Positions 7,863 through 16,900 of a DNA stretch of 36,676 nt are shown here, in pieces. Below the pieces are notes generated by a model that had not been told where the DNA came from, did no database searches, and was given only the letters and a program-made list of their open reading frames with translations. The first letter of the stretch is position 1; each line of letters starts with the position of its first letter. The translations under genes and the position numbers were made by a program. The DNA comes from Actinomycetes bacterium (GTDB lineage Bacteria > Actinomycetota > Acidimicrobiia > Acidimicrobiales > Ilumatobacteraceae): NCBI GenBank assembly GCA_027491335.1, contig JAIXWJ010000022.1, positions 1 through 36,676 of the forward strand, given 5' to 3'.

Positions 7863-9076
7863 AGGCTCTCAGGATCTCGCGCAAGACCGGCAAGTTCGCC
7901 GTGGCCCGACTGGTGAGTCCGGTGAGCGCGTTCGGCGCGGCGAAGTTCGGTCCATTGTCGCTCGTCGACGACGACGCCCCCGCGTTGCCCGGTGTCGACG
8001 GATGGCATCGCATCACACCGCGCCTCACCGGCATCTGTGGAAGCGATTTGTCGCTCGTCGAGGGTCATGCGTCCACGTACTTCGACGATTGGGTGTCGTT
8101 CCCGTTCGTGCCCGGACACGAGGTTGTCGCCGACTGCGACGACGGTCGACGCGTGGTGCTCGAACCGGTGCTCGGACACGCGGCCCGCGGACTACCGCTT
8201 CCGTTCGACGGTGCGGCTCCCGGCGATGGCGACGACTACGCCCACTTGGTCGGTGGATGTCTGGCGCCCGGAATCCAAACCGGGTTCTGCCAGTCGACCG
8301 GTGGCGGATGGGCCACCGAGTTGATCGCTCACGAGAGCCAACTGCACGCCATCCCCGATTCGATGTCGGACGAGCAAGCGGTGCTCGTGGAGCCCGCCGC
8401 CGGCGGCATCCACGCCGCATTGGCCACTTGGCCCGCCGTCTCGGCCGCTCTCGCCCGCGGCGAGACGCCCGTGGTGGCGGTGCTCGGTGCGGGAACCATG
8501 GGTTTGTGCGCGGTTGCCGGCTTGCGTCGCTACGTGCCGCAGGTCCGCATCCTCGTCGGCGCGCGCTATCCGCATCAACAGGCCTTGGCGCGTTCGCTCG
8601 GCGCCGACGTGGTCGTTCCCGCCGACGAACTGTCGCGTGCGGTTCGACGCGAGGTCGGGTGCCATGTGGTGGGCGATCACCTCACCGGTGGTTCGCACGT
8701 CACCATCGACGCGGTCGGCAACTCCGACAGCATCGCCGAGTGCCTGCGCTTCACCCGCCCCCGCGGACGCGTGATCCTTCTCGGCATGCCGGCCGACGTC
8801 TCCTTGGACCTCACGGGCCTGTGGCATCGCGAGACCGCCATCGTCGGCGCGTACACGTACGGCACCGAGAACCTGCCCGACGGAACAACCAAGCACACGT
8901 TCGATCTGGCCATCGAGACCGCGGCCGAGTGCCGTCTCGAGCGTCTGGTGTCGGCCGCCTATCGCCTCGAGGATTACCAAGATGCCATCGCCCATGCGGC
9001 CGCCGCCGGACGTCGGGGCGCCGTGAAGATCGTGTTCGACCTACGAAACGGTCGAAGCAAGAAGGAGAGCCACTGA
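7859..9076 (+). CDS. zinc-type medium-chain dehydrogenase/reductase
   Basis: This 405-residue MDR protein has a catalytic zinc site suggested by C60 (G-I-C-G-S-D), H87-E88 (P-G-H-E) and E179 (V-E-P). A Rossmann motif G-A-G-T-M-G lies at 210-215. The four-cysteine lobe that binds structural zinc in classical alcohol dehydrogenases is not seen after residue 100; the region instead has a Gly-rich insert with FCQSTGGGW. It probably oxidises or reduces an alcohol/aldehyde pair with NAD(P). It is the second gene of the operon, with a 4-nt overlap upstream and a TGATG overlap downstream. An acting partner for the reductase product is plausible but not shown. Confidence 0.88.
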   Translation: MKALRISRKTGKFAVARLVSPVSAFGAAKFGPLSLVDDDAPALPGVDGWHRITPRLTGICGSDLSLVEGHASTYFDDWVSFPFVPGHEVVADCDDGRRVVLEPVLGHAARGLPLPFDGAAPGDGDDYAHLVGGCLAPGIQTGFCQSTGGGWATELIAHESQLHAIPDSMSDEQAVLVEPAAGGIHAALATWPAVSAALARGETPVVAVLGAGTMGLCAVAGLRRYVPQVRILVGARYPHQQALARSLGADVVVPADELSRAVRREVGCHVVGDHLTGGSHVTIDAVGNSDSIAECLRFTRPRGRVILLGMPADVSLDLTGLWHRETAIVGAYTYGTENLPDGTTKHTFDLAIETAAECRLERLVSAAYRLEDYQDAIAHAAAAGRRGAVKIVFDLRNGRSKKESH

Positions 9077-10662
9077 TGCCTCGTCCCGGATTCGTCCTCG
9101 ACGTCGACCGTTCGACGCCACCGATCCTTTTCTGGCGTGGTGAGAACTTCTCCCTCGAGAAGCTGCCCGCCGGACGCAGTCGCGTGATCTACGCACCCGA
9201 GCCCCTGCCCGCCATCGACGACGTGGACGGTGCCATTCGCAACGCGTTGCTGAATCCCATCGACCAGGACCCGCTGCCCGCCCAGTTGTTCGCGGGAATG
9301 AAACTCACCATCGCCTTCGACGACGTCAGCCTTCCGTTGCCCAAGATGCAACGACCCGACATTCGCCAGCGCGTCATCGAGGCGGTGCTCGATCTGGCCG
9401 CCGAGGCCGGCGTCGACGACGTGCACATCATCTCGGCGCTCGCCCTTCACCGTCGCATGACCGAGGCCGAGCTGCGTCACGCGGTCGGCGACCGCGTGTA
9501 CGACGCCTTCGCGCCTCGCGGATTGCTGTATCAGCACGATGCCGAGGATCCCGAGAACCTGGCGTATCTGGGCGCCACTCCTCACGGCGAGGACGTCGAG
9601 ATCAACAAGCGAGCCGCCGAGAGCGACCTGTTGGTGTACGTGAACATCAACCTGGTGGCCATGGACGGCGGCTGGAAGAGCACCGCCACCGGTCTCGCGT
9701 CGTACAAGTCGTTGCGCCATCACCACAATCCCGACACCATGATCCACTCGCGTAGCTTCATGGACCAGCACCGCAGCGAGTTGCACAAGAGCAACTGGCG
9801 CATGGGCAAGGTGTTGCTCGACAGCGGCGTGAAGGTGTTCCAGATCGAGACCACCCTGAACACCGACACGTTCCCATCTCCCTTCGGATTCCTGGCCAAG
9901 CGCGAGTGGGAATGGAAGCCGTCGGATCGCATGACCTACATCGGCACCACGAAGGCCCTCAACCGCACGCCCAATCGCATCGCGCGCAACATCTTCCACT
10001 CCATCGAGGCGCCCCATCAGATGACCAGCGTCCAGGCCGGAGAGGTGGAAGCGGTCCATCGCATCACCACCGAGCACGTCTACAAGCAACAGCTCGTCGA
10101 GGTGAAGGGCCAGACCGACATCCTCACTCTCGGCATTCCCTACATCAGCCCCTACAACGTTCACTCCATCATGAACCCGATCCTGGTGATGTGCATGGGA
10201 CTCGGGTACTACTTCAACATGTACAAGGGCATGCCTCTCGTGCGCGAGGGCGGCGTCATCATCATGACCCACCCCACTCGACCCGAATTCCATCCGGTCC
10301 ACCATCCGTCGTACATCGACTTCTTCGAGCAGGTGCTGGCCGACACCACCGACCCGCACGTGATGTCGCAGAAGTGGGAGAAGCAATACGCCGAGGACGA
10401 GTGGTACCGCCACCTGTATCGCACCACGTACGCGTACCACGGAGTGCATCCCTTCTACATGTGGTACTGGGGTAGCCACGCTCTGAAGCACTGCGGACGA
10501 ATCATCGTGGTCGGGGGCGATCCCAAGACCGTTCGTCGTCTCGGCTTCGTGCCCGCATCGACGATGGACGACGCGCTCGAGATCGCCAGCGACGTCGTCG
10601 GTCGCACCCCCACCATCACCCATCTCCACGCGCCGCCGTTGATGGTGGCCGACGTTTCGTGA
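9076..10662 (+). CDS. divergent LarA-like (lactate racemase/DUF2088) protein
   Basis: The 528-residue protein follows the LarA plan, from an N-terminal F-D-D-V-S-L-P (LarA: D-x-T-R-P) to a C-terminal GRIIVVGGDP. LarA enzymes interconvert alpha-hydroxy acid isomers using a nickel-pincer nucleotide attached to a lysine. Here G-G-W-K201 matches the pincer lysine, H217 sits at K+16 as in LarA (K184/H200), and H125 lies in ALALHRRMT. The Arg of DxTR is Leu, and no His occurs where LarA has H174. It is long for the family and rich in Tyr, Trp and His near the C-terminus. No larB, larC or larE cofactor genes are present in the window. The product may therefore be a cofactor-dependent enzyme on a lipid hydroxy acid or something different. 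The start is fixed by TGATG coupling. Confidence 0.82.
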   Translation: MPRPGFVLDVDRSTPPILFWRGENFSLEKLPAGRSRVIYAPEPLPAIDDVDGAIRNALLNPIDQDPLPAQLFAGMKLTIAFDDVSLPLPKMQRPDIRQRVIEAVLDLAAEAGVDDVHIISALALHRRMTEAELRHAVGDRVYDAFAPRGLLYQHDAEDPENLAYLGATPHGEDVEINKRAAESDLLVYVNINLVAMDGGWKSTATGLASYKSLRHHHNPDTMIHSRSFMDQHRSELHKSNWRMGKVLLDSGVKVFQIETTLNTDTFPSPFGFLAKREWEWKPSDRMTYIGTTKALNRTPNRIARNIFHSIEAPHQMTSVQAGEVEAVHRITTEHVYKQQLVEVKGQTDILTLGIPYISPYNVHSIMNPILVMCMGLGYYFNMYKGMPLVREGGVIIMTHPTRPEFHPVHHPSYIDFFEQVLADTTDPHVMSQKWEKQYAEDEWYRHLYRTTYAYHGVHPFYMWYWGSHALKHCGRIIVVGGDPKTVRRLGFVPASTMDDALEIASDVVGRTPTITHLHAPPLMVADVS

Positions 10663-10666
10663 GTCG

Positions 10667-11695
10667 ATGATGGCCCGCCGCGACGACGCACCCTGGAAGC
10701 CCAGCAACCTGGCCAAAGCGGCCAAGTTCGGCGACCTCGTGGAGCGACTCACGCATCCCATCGCGCGTCGCGCGTACAAACGAGGCTTTCCCTATCTCCC
10801 ACCCACCGTTCCCATGGGCGTGGAGGTCCCCGAGGATGCACCCACGCTCGGCGCGGACTACGACACGGAGTGGGCGCGGAGCTCGGTCGCATCGATCGTG
10901 CGTCGCGGCCTGGTGGAGGGTCCGGTTCGTTTGGCGGTGAAAGGCATCGCCAGCCCAACGGTGTACGGAACCGATCGCCTGAGCGACTTGGCGCGACTCG
11001 ATGATGCTCCCCCGCTGATCTTCGCCCCCAACCATCACTCGCATTTGGACACGGCGTTGATGGCTGTCGCCGTGCCGGAACCCTGGCGTTCGAAGTTGGT
11101 GGTGGCCGCGGCGGCGGACTACTTCTTCGACAAGCGTTGGAAGGCCACCATGGCGGCGTTGGCGCTGAACGCCATTCCGATCGATCGCGAGGTGACCGGG
11201 CGCAAGTCGTCGGACATGATTCGTGAATTGATCGAGGACGGATGGAGCCTCGTCATCTACCCCGAGGGTGGACGATCCCCCGACGGATGGGGCCAGGACT
11301 TCAAGGGCGGAGCCGCGTATCTGTCGTCGCGCACGGGCGCCCCGGTGGTGCCGGTGTTCATCGACGGCACCGGTTCGATCTACGGCAAGGGAATGAAGCG
11401 TCCGAAGCGGGGCACCACCAAGGTGGTCTTCGGTCATCCGTTGCGTGCCGACGAGAGCGAGAACACTCGGCGCTTCTCGAGTCGCATCGAGCGAGCGGTG
11501 ACGACGTTGGGCGACGAGTCGCTCACCGATTACTGGAGTTCGCGCCAACGCGCCGCGCGCCAGGAGAGCCCCAAGTTGACCGGCCCGGAGTACACGGGTT
11601 GGCGACGCCAATGGGCTCTCTCCGAGCGCCGCTCCATGGGTGACGCTGGCGTGCGACGGCGACAGAAGCGCCGCTGGCCCAACCTCGGCGACTGA
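10667..11695 (+). CDS. PlsC-like 1-acylglycerol-3-phosphate acyltransferase family protein
   Basis: This 342-residue protein belongs to the lysophospholipid acyltransferase family. It carries H124-x4-D128 within NHHSHLDT (catalytic) and E-G-G-R-S at 200-204 (phosphate binding), followed by FKGGAAYLSSRTGAPVVPVFIDG. About 110 residues precede the catalytic domain and are not typical of a minimal PlsC. It probably transfers an acyl group from acyl-CoA or ACP to a lipid acceptor at the membrane. It closes the four-gene operon, 4 bp after the LarA-like stop. A second in-frame ATG at 10670 could also be used. A long palindrome follows 5 bp after the stop. Confidence 0.88.
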   Translation: MMARRDDAPWKPSNLAKAAKFGDLVERLTHPIARRAYKRGFPYLPPTVPMGVEVPEDAPTLGADYDTEWARSSVASIVRRGLVEGPVRLAVKGIASPTVYGTDRLSDLARLDDAPPLIFAPNHHSHLDTALMAVAVPEPWRSKLVVAAAADYFFDKRWKATMAALALNAIPIDREVTGRKSSDMIRELIEDGWSLVIYPEGGRSPDGWGQDFKGGAAYLSSRTGAPVVPVFIDGTGSIYGKGMKRPKRGTTKVVFGHPLRADESENTRRFSSRIERAVTTLGDESLTDYWSSRQRAARQESPKLTGPEYTGWRRQWALSERRSMGDAGVRRRQKRRWPNLGD

Positions 11696-11700
11696 TCCTT

Positions 11701-11760
11701 TGGTGCTTCTGGTGGCATGAAACGACCTACAGAGGTCGTTTCATGCCACCAGAAGCACCA
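11701..11760. repeat. long perfect palindrome, repeat family copy 1
   Basis: Two 28-nt arms (11701-11728 and 11733-11760) are perfect inverted copies around a 4-nt loop ACAG. It follows the acyltransferase stop and lies between convergent genes, so it may terminate transcription both ways, although no T run follows. The arms share TTCTGGTGGCA and GGTCGTTT with the element at 18585-18646, so this is a dispersed palindromic repeat rather than a unique terminator. Confidence 0.85.
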
Positions 11761-11805
11761 CGGGTTTCACTCAGTTGCACCACGGGTTTCACTCAGTCGC
11801 ACCAC
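11755..11805. repeat. 22-bp tandem repeat, 2.3 copies
   Basis: The unit starts GCACCACGGGTTTCACTCAG plus two bases and occurs at 11755-11776 and 11777-11798, followed by 7 bases of a third copy (GCACCAC). Copies differ only at the last base. The first copy overlaps the outer end of the palindrome's right arm. Confidence 0.85.
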
Positions 11806-11810
11806 TGGAA

Positions 11811-12392
11811 TCAGGGCTTGGGATCCTTGGTGGGCGGCGGAACGTTGATCTCGTCACCGGGCAGGATCACCACGGAGGCGTCCACCCAGCCGTTGGCCGC
11901 CATCAAATCCGACGCCTCGACACCCAACTTGTCGGCGATACGCGAGATGCAGCAGTCGCCCTCGACCACCGTGTACTTGGTGTACTGCGTGTCATCGGGC
12001 GACGGCGAGGTGCTCTCGGTCGGCATCGGCAATCCGGGCAACGTGGTGGCCTGAACCGCCGTGGGTGGAATCAGGATGGATGCGCCGATCGCCAACGGGT
12101 GCAACACGCCCTCGGGCCAGTTGTTGTACGCGGCCAGTTCGTCGGGCTCGATACCGAACTTGGCGGCGATGGCGTACACCGAGTCGCCCTTGACGATCGT
12201 GTACTGCATCGGCGGCGGAAGCGTGTTCGCCGGATCGAGCGTGGTCACCACCGACGGCGGGGTCGTGGCGTAGTTCGTGCTGCTCAACGGACGCAACGTG
12301 GTGGCCGTGGCCCCCGGATCGCTTCCGCAGGCCGCCAACAACGACCAGGCGATCAGGCCGATGGCGATGGAGGTCACGCGCTTCGTCAACAC
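11811..12392 (-). CDS. lipoprotein with two LysM domains
   Basis: The 193-residue product starts with a signal peptide and lipobox L-A-A-C (Cys22), so it is exported and membrane anchored. A Thr/Pro-rich linker follows, then two LysM units beginning YTIVKGDSVYAIAAKFGI and YTVVEGDCCISRIADKLGV. LysM modules bind N-acetylglucosamine in peptidoglycan or chitin. The second unit has an unusual Cys-Cys pair. GTG 12392 is preferred because TAGATT (12405-12400) ends 7 nt before it as a leaderless -10. An in-frame ATG at 12428 would add 12 residues. A role in cell-wall attachment or remodelling is inferred; no catalytic domain is present. Confidence 0.85.
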   Translation of the reverse strand: MLTKRVTSIAIGLIAWSLLAACGSDPGATATTLRPLSSTNYATTPPSVVTTLDPANTLPPPMQYTIVKGDSVYAIAAKFGIEPDELAAYNNWPEGVLHPLAIGASILIPPTAVQATTLPGLPMPTESTSPSPDDTQYTKYTVVEGDCCISRIADKLGVEASDLMAANGWVDASVVILPGDEINVPPPTKDPKP

Positions 12393-12399
12393 GACCGTC

Positions 12400-12405
12400 A
12401 ATCTA
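12400..12405 (-). promoter_or_regulatory. -10 box of the LysM lipoprotein gene
   Basis: TAGATT on the minus strand ends 7 nt before GTG 12392, the spacing seen at other leaderless starts in this window. No clear -35 box was found. Confidence 0.35.
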
Positions 12406-12480
12406 GATCGCCGAACACCCGGGAACATGGCAGATCACGTCGCGAGCCGACTTGAAAAGTCACACGGGACGGCGAATGGA

Positions 12481-13932
12481 TCACACCAGAGGTCGAGCCG
12501 TGGGCGGAATCGGCGCCGGAAGCGTGGTCTCCCCCATCAAGCGCTCGTCGACGCCGGCCGCGCACGCGCGACCCTCGGCGATGGCCCACACGATGAGGCT
12601 CTGCCCGCGACCCATGTCGCCAGCCACGAACACTCCGGGCACGTTCGACATGTAGTTCTCGTCACGCTTCAGATTTCCGCGCTCGTCGAACTCGACGCCC
12701 AACTTGTCGAGCCAGCCGCCCTTCTCCGGACCGACGAAGCCCATGGCCAGGAAGACGAAGTCGGCCGGAATCTCGCGATCGGTCCCCTCCACCTTCACGA
12801 AACGACCGTCCTTCATCTCCACCTCGTGCAGACGAAGCGCCTTCACGCGACCGTTGCCGTCGTCGACGAAGCGTTCGGTGTTCACGCTGTACAAGCGCTC
12901 GCCGCCTTCCTCGTGCGCCGAGGTGACCTTGTAGACCATGGCGAACTGCGGCCACGGATTACCGCCACCACGCGCCTGCGGCGGTTGCGGCATGATCTCC
13001 AATTGGGTCACCGACGCGGCGCCCTGACGATGCGACGTGCCGAGGCAATCGGCGCCGGTGTCACCGCCACCGATGATCACGACGTGCTTGCCGTTCACGT
13101 TGATCGGCGAATCCGCGAGGTCACCTTCTTGAACCCGATTCGCGTAGGGCAGGTACTCCATCGCCTGATGGATGCCAGCCAACTCACGACCGGGGACCGG
13201 CAGATCACGCCACGCCGTCGCGCCACACGCCAGAACCACGGCGTCGTGGGAGGCCATCAGGACGTCGATGTCGACGTTCTGACCCACGATGGCGTTCGTC
13301 CGGAATTCGGTTCCCTCGGCCTCCATCTGGGCGATTCGTCGATCCAGATGACGCTTCTCCATCTTGAACTCGGGAATTCCGTAGCGGAGCAACCCGCCGA
13401 TGCGATCGGCGCGCTCGAGCACCACCACTTCATGGCCGGCGCGCGTCAGCTGCTGAGCGACGGCCAATCCCGCCGGCCCCGAACCGATCACCGCGACTCG
13501 ACGGCCGGTCTTCACCGACGGAACCTGTGGCACCACCCAACCCTCGGACCATGCGCGGTCGATGATTTCGACCTCGACCTGTTTGATGGCGACCGGGTTC
13601 GCGTTGATTCCCACCACGCAGGCCGACTCGCACGGTGCCGGACACAAGCGGCCCGTGAACTCGGGGAAATTGTTGGTGGCGTGCAAGCGATCGATCGCAT
13701 CGCGCCAGTGATCGCGATAGACGAGGTCGTTCCAGTCGGGAATGAGGTTTCCGAGCGGACAACCGTTGTTGCAGAACGGAATACCGCAGTCCATGCAACG
13801 TCCCGCCTGCTGCTTCAACGCCTCGGCGTCGAACGGCTCGTACACCTCTTTCCAGTCGCGCAAGCGCACGGGCACCGGTCGGTGCTTCGGCGTTTGCCGT
13901 TCCCACTTCAGGAATCCGGTCGTCTCACCCAC
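12481..13932 (-). CDS. gltD: glutamate synthase (NADPH) small subunit
   Basis: This 483-residue FAD/NADPH protein passes electrons to GltB for conversion of 2-oxoglutarate and glutamine into two glutamates. The N-terminal ferredoxin-like part has cysteine clusters C-M-D-C-G-I-P-F-C-x3-C and C-P-A-P-C-E-S-A-C for [4Fe-4S] centres. The FAD motif V-I-G-S-G-P-A-G and the NADPH motif I-I-G-G-G-D-T-G follow, with a C-terminal [18 protein letters not shown]. The length is typical. The GTG start at 13932 overlaps the end of gltB by 8 nt, so the subunits are translationally coupled. Confidence 0.95.
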   Translation of the reverse strand: MGETTGFLKWERQTPKHRPVPVRLRDWKEVYEPFDAEALKQQAGRCMDCGIPFCNNGCPLGNLIPDWNDLVYRDHWRDAIDRLHATNNFPEFTGRLCPAPCESACVVGINANPVAIKQVEVEIIDRAWSEGWVVPQVPSVKTGRRVAVIGSGPAGLAVAQQLTRAGHEVVVLERADRIGGLLRYGIPEFKMEKRHLDRRIAQMEAEGTEFRTNAIVGQNVDIDVLMASHDAVVLACGATAWRDLPVPGRELAGIHQAMEYLPYANRVQEGDLADSPINVNGKHVVIIGGGDTGADCLGTSHRQGAASVTQLEIMPQPPQARGGGNPWPQFAMVYKVTSAHEEGGERLYSVNTERFVDDGNGRVKALRLHEVEMKDGRFVKVEGTDREIPADFVFLAMGFVGPEKGGWLDKLGVEFDERGNLKRDENYMSNVPGVFVAGDMGRGQSLIVWAIAEGRACAAGVDERLMGETTLPAPIPPTARPLV

Positions 13933-16900
13933 GGGCCACCTCCATCACGCGATCGAGCGTCTCTTGCTCGCTGCGACCCGCCGCACGGGCCTCGTCCATC
14001 ACGGCCAACACCCGCTTGAAGTCACGGGGCATCACCTTGCGGAAGTTCGACACCTCCGTGTCCCACGAGGCCAACAAACGGGCACCGACCGCGCTTTCGG
14101 TCTCGAACACGTGACGCTCGATAGTGGAACGAAGAAAGTCACGGTCCGATGAATCGAGAGTCTCGAGTTCGACCATCTCGTAGTTCACCTTGGCCCCGAA
14201 CACCGAGTCGGGGTCGTAGACGTAGGCGATTCCACCGCTCATACCAGCGGCGAAGTTCCGTCCGGTCGGACCGAGCACGACGACTCGACCACCGGTCATG
14301 TACTCGCAACCGTGGTCACCGAGTCCCTCAACCACGGCGGTCGCGCCGGAGTTGCGCACGCAGAAGCGTTCGCCCACGATGCCCCGCAGGAAAATCTCTC
14401 CCCCGGTGGCGCCGTAACCGATGACGTTGCCGGCGATGACGTTGTTCTCGGCCGCGAACGTCGCCGCCTTGTCGGGTCTCACGACGATGCGACCGCCGGA
14501 CAAGCCCTTGCCGACGTAGTCGTTCGCGTCGCCTTCGAGCCGAAGGGTGATTCCCTTGGGAACGAAGGCGCCGAAGCTCTGTCCGGCCGAACCCGTGAAA
14601 TCGATGCTGATGGTGTCGTCGGGCAGGCCGGCACCTCCCCACTTGCGGGTGACCGCGTTGCCCAACATCGTTCCCACCGTGCGATTCACGTTGCGAATGC
14701 CACGCGAGAAACGCACCGGCGCGCCGGACTCGATGGCGGCCGAGGACGCGGCGATCAAATCGTTGTCCAACGCCTCGTGCAAACCGTGATCCTGCGCCAC
14801 GCTGTGGTGCATCGTCTGACCGTAGGGATTGCTGGCGGTGGCGAGGATCGGCGAGATGTCGAGGCCCTTGGCCTTCCAGTGATCGACGGCCTTCTTCGTG
14901 TCGAGCACCTCGCTGTGTCCGACCATCTCCTCGATGGTGCGGAAACCGAGCGACGCCATGATCTCGCGAACCTCTTCGGCGATGAACTCGAAGAAGTTCA
15001 CGACGAACTCCGGCTTGCCGCTGAAGCGAGCCCGCAGCACCGGATTCTGGGTGGCCACACCCACCGGGCAGGTGTCGAGATGGCACACGCGCATCATCAC
15101 GCATCCGCTCACCACCAACGGAGCGGTGGCGAAACCGAACTCCTCGGCACCGAGCAGCGCGGCGATCACCACGTCGCGTCCGGTCTTCATCTGTCCGTCG
15201 GCCTGCACCACGATGCGGTCGCGCAGTCCGTTGAGCAACAGCGTCTGTTGAGCCTCGGCCAAGCCGAGTTCCCACGGTGCGCCCGCGTGCTTCAACGACG
15301 TCAACGGGGAGGCACCCGTTCCGCCGTCGTGACCGGAGATCAACACCACGTCGGCTTTGGCCTTGCTGACGCCGGCCGCCACCGTGCCCACGCCCACCTC
15401 GGCCACCAACTTCACGTGCACGCGCGCCGACGGATTCGAGTTCTTCAGGTCGTGGATGAGCTGCTTGAGGTCCTCGATCGAATAGATGTCGTGGTGCGGA
15501 GGCGGACTGATGAGTCCCACACCCGGGGTGCTGTGACGGGTCTTGGCCACCCACGGATACACCTTGTGGCCGGGCAACTGGCCGCCCTCGCCGGGCTTGG
15601 CGCCCTGAGCCATCTTGATCTGCAGGTCGTCGGCATTGACCAGGTACTCGCTGGTGACGCCGAATCGGCCCGAAGCCACCTGCTTGATGGCCGAGCGCCG
15701 TGCCGGGTCGTACAAACGCTCGGGGTCCTCGCCACCCTCACCGGTGTTGCTCTTTCCACCGATGGAGTTCATGGCGATCGCCAACGTCTCATGAGCTTCG
15801 GCCGAGATGGAGCCGTAGCTCATCGCTCCCGTGGAGAAGCGCTTCACGATGTCGGCGACACTCTCCACTTCGTCGATGGAAATCGGTGCGCGACCCGACG
15901 CATCGAAGTCGAACAAACCACGCAACGTGGCCAGATGCTTGGACTGATCGTCGACGAGGCCGGTGTACTGCTTGAAGATGTCGTAACGCTTCGCCCGGGT
16001 CGCGTGCTGCAACTTGAAGACGGTCTCGGGGTTGAAGAGGTGATACTCGCCCTCGCGACGCCATTGGTACTCGCCGCCCAACTCCAACTTGCGGTGCGCT
16101 CGCCGTTCGGGGTTGCGCGGGTAGGCCAACGTGTGACGCGCCGCCACCTCGGCGGCGATCTCGTCCAGGCCGATACCACCCAATCGACTGACCGTGCCGG
16201 TGAAGTATTCGGCCACGAGATCGGACGCCAACCCGATCGCCTCGAAGATCTGCGCGCCGGTGTACGAGGCGACGGTGCTGACACCCATCTTCGACATCAC
16301 CTTCAGCACGCCCTTGCCGGATGCCTTGATGTACTTCTTCACCGCCGCCTTGGGATCGGCGTCACCGAGGTCGTGGAGGTTCTCGCGAATCATGTCCTCG
16401 ATCGACTCGAACGCGAGGTACGGATTGATGGCTCCGGCACCGAAACCAATGAGCAGGGCCATGTGGTGCACCTCACGGGCGTCGCCCGACTCCACGATGA
16501 GACCCACCTGGGTGCGCTTCTTCTCGCGGATCAAATGATGGTGCACCGCCGAAGTGAGCAACAACGACGGAATCGGCGCCAACACCTCGTCGCTGTTGCG
16601 ATCCGACAGAACGATCACGCGGGCTCCCGATTCGATCGCCGCGGACACGCCGATCCGAATCTCGTCGAGGGCCTCCTTCAACGCCGCGCCACCACCGGCC
16701 ACGCGATACAGGCCGGACACGACGTGCGCGTGCAGTTCGGGATGCGCGCCGTCATCGTCCGCATGAACGATGCGCGCCAGCTCGTCGTTGTCGATGACGG
16801 GGAACGGCAGCACCAGTTGACGGCAGCTCGCGGGTCCGGGAGCGAGCAAGTTCGACTCGGGACCAACGGTCGAACCCACGCTGGTGACGACCTCCTCGCG

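Noticed and set aside
7510-9075. N-terminal extension of the LarA-like frame, open for 522 more codons
   Set aside because: It lies inside the SDR-HAD and dehydrogenase genes in another frame and is Arg-rich. The coupled ATG at 9076 gives the family N-terminus.
8974-10779. A 601-codon open frame antisense to the LarA-like gene
   Set aside because: Composition is His/Val/Gly-rich noise typical of antisense frames in this genome; it crosses the boundary of two real genes.
11755-11805. CRISPR array
   Set aside because: The 22-bp units are directly adjacent without spacers, only 2.3 copies exist, and there are no cas genes.
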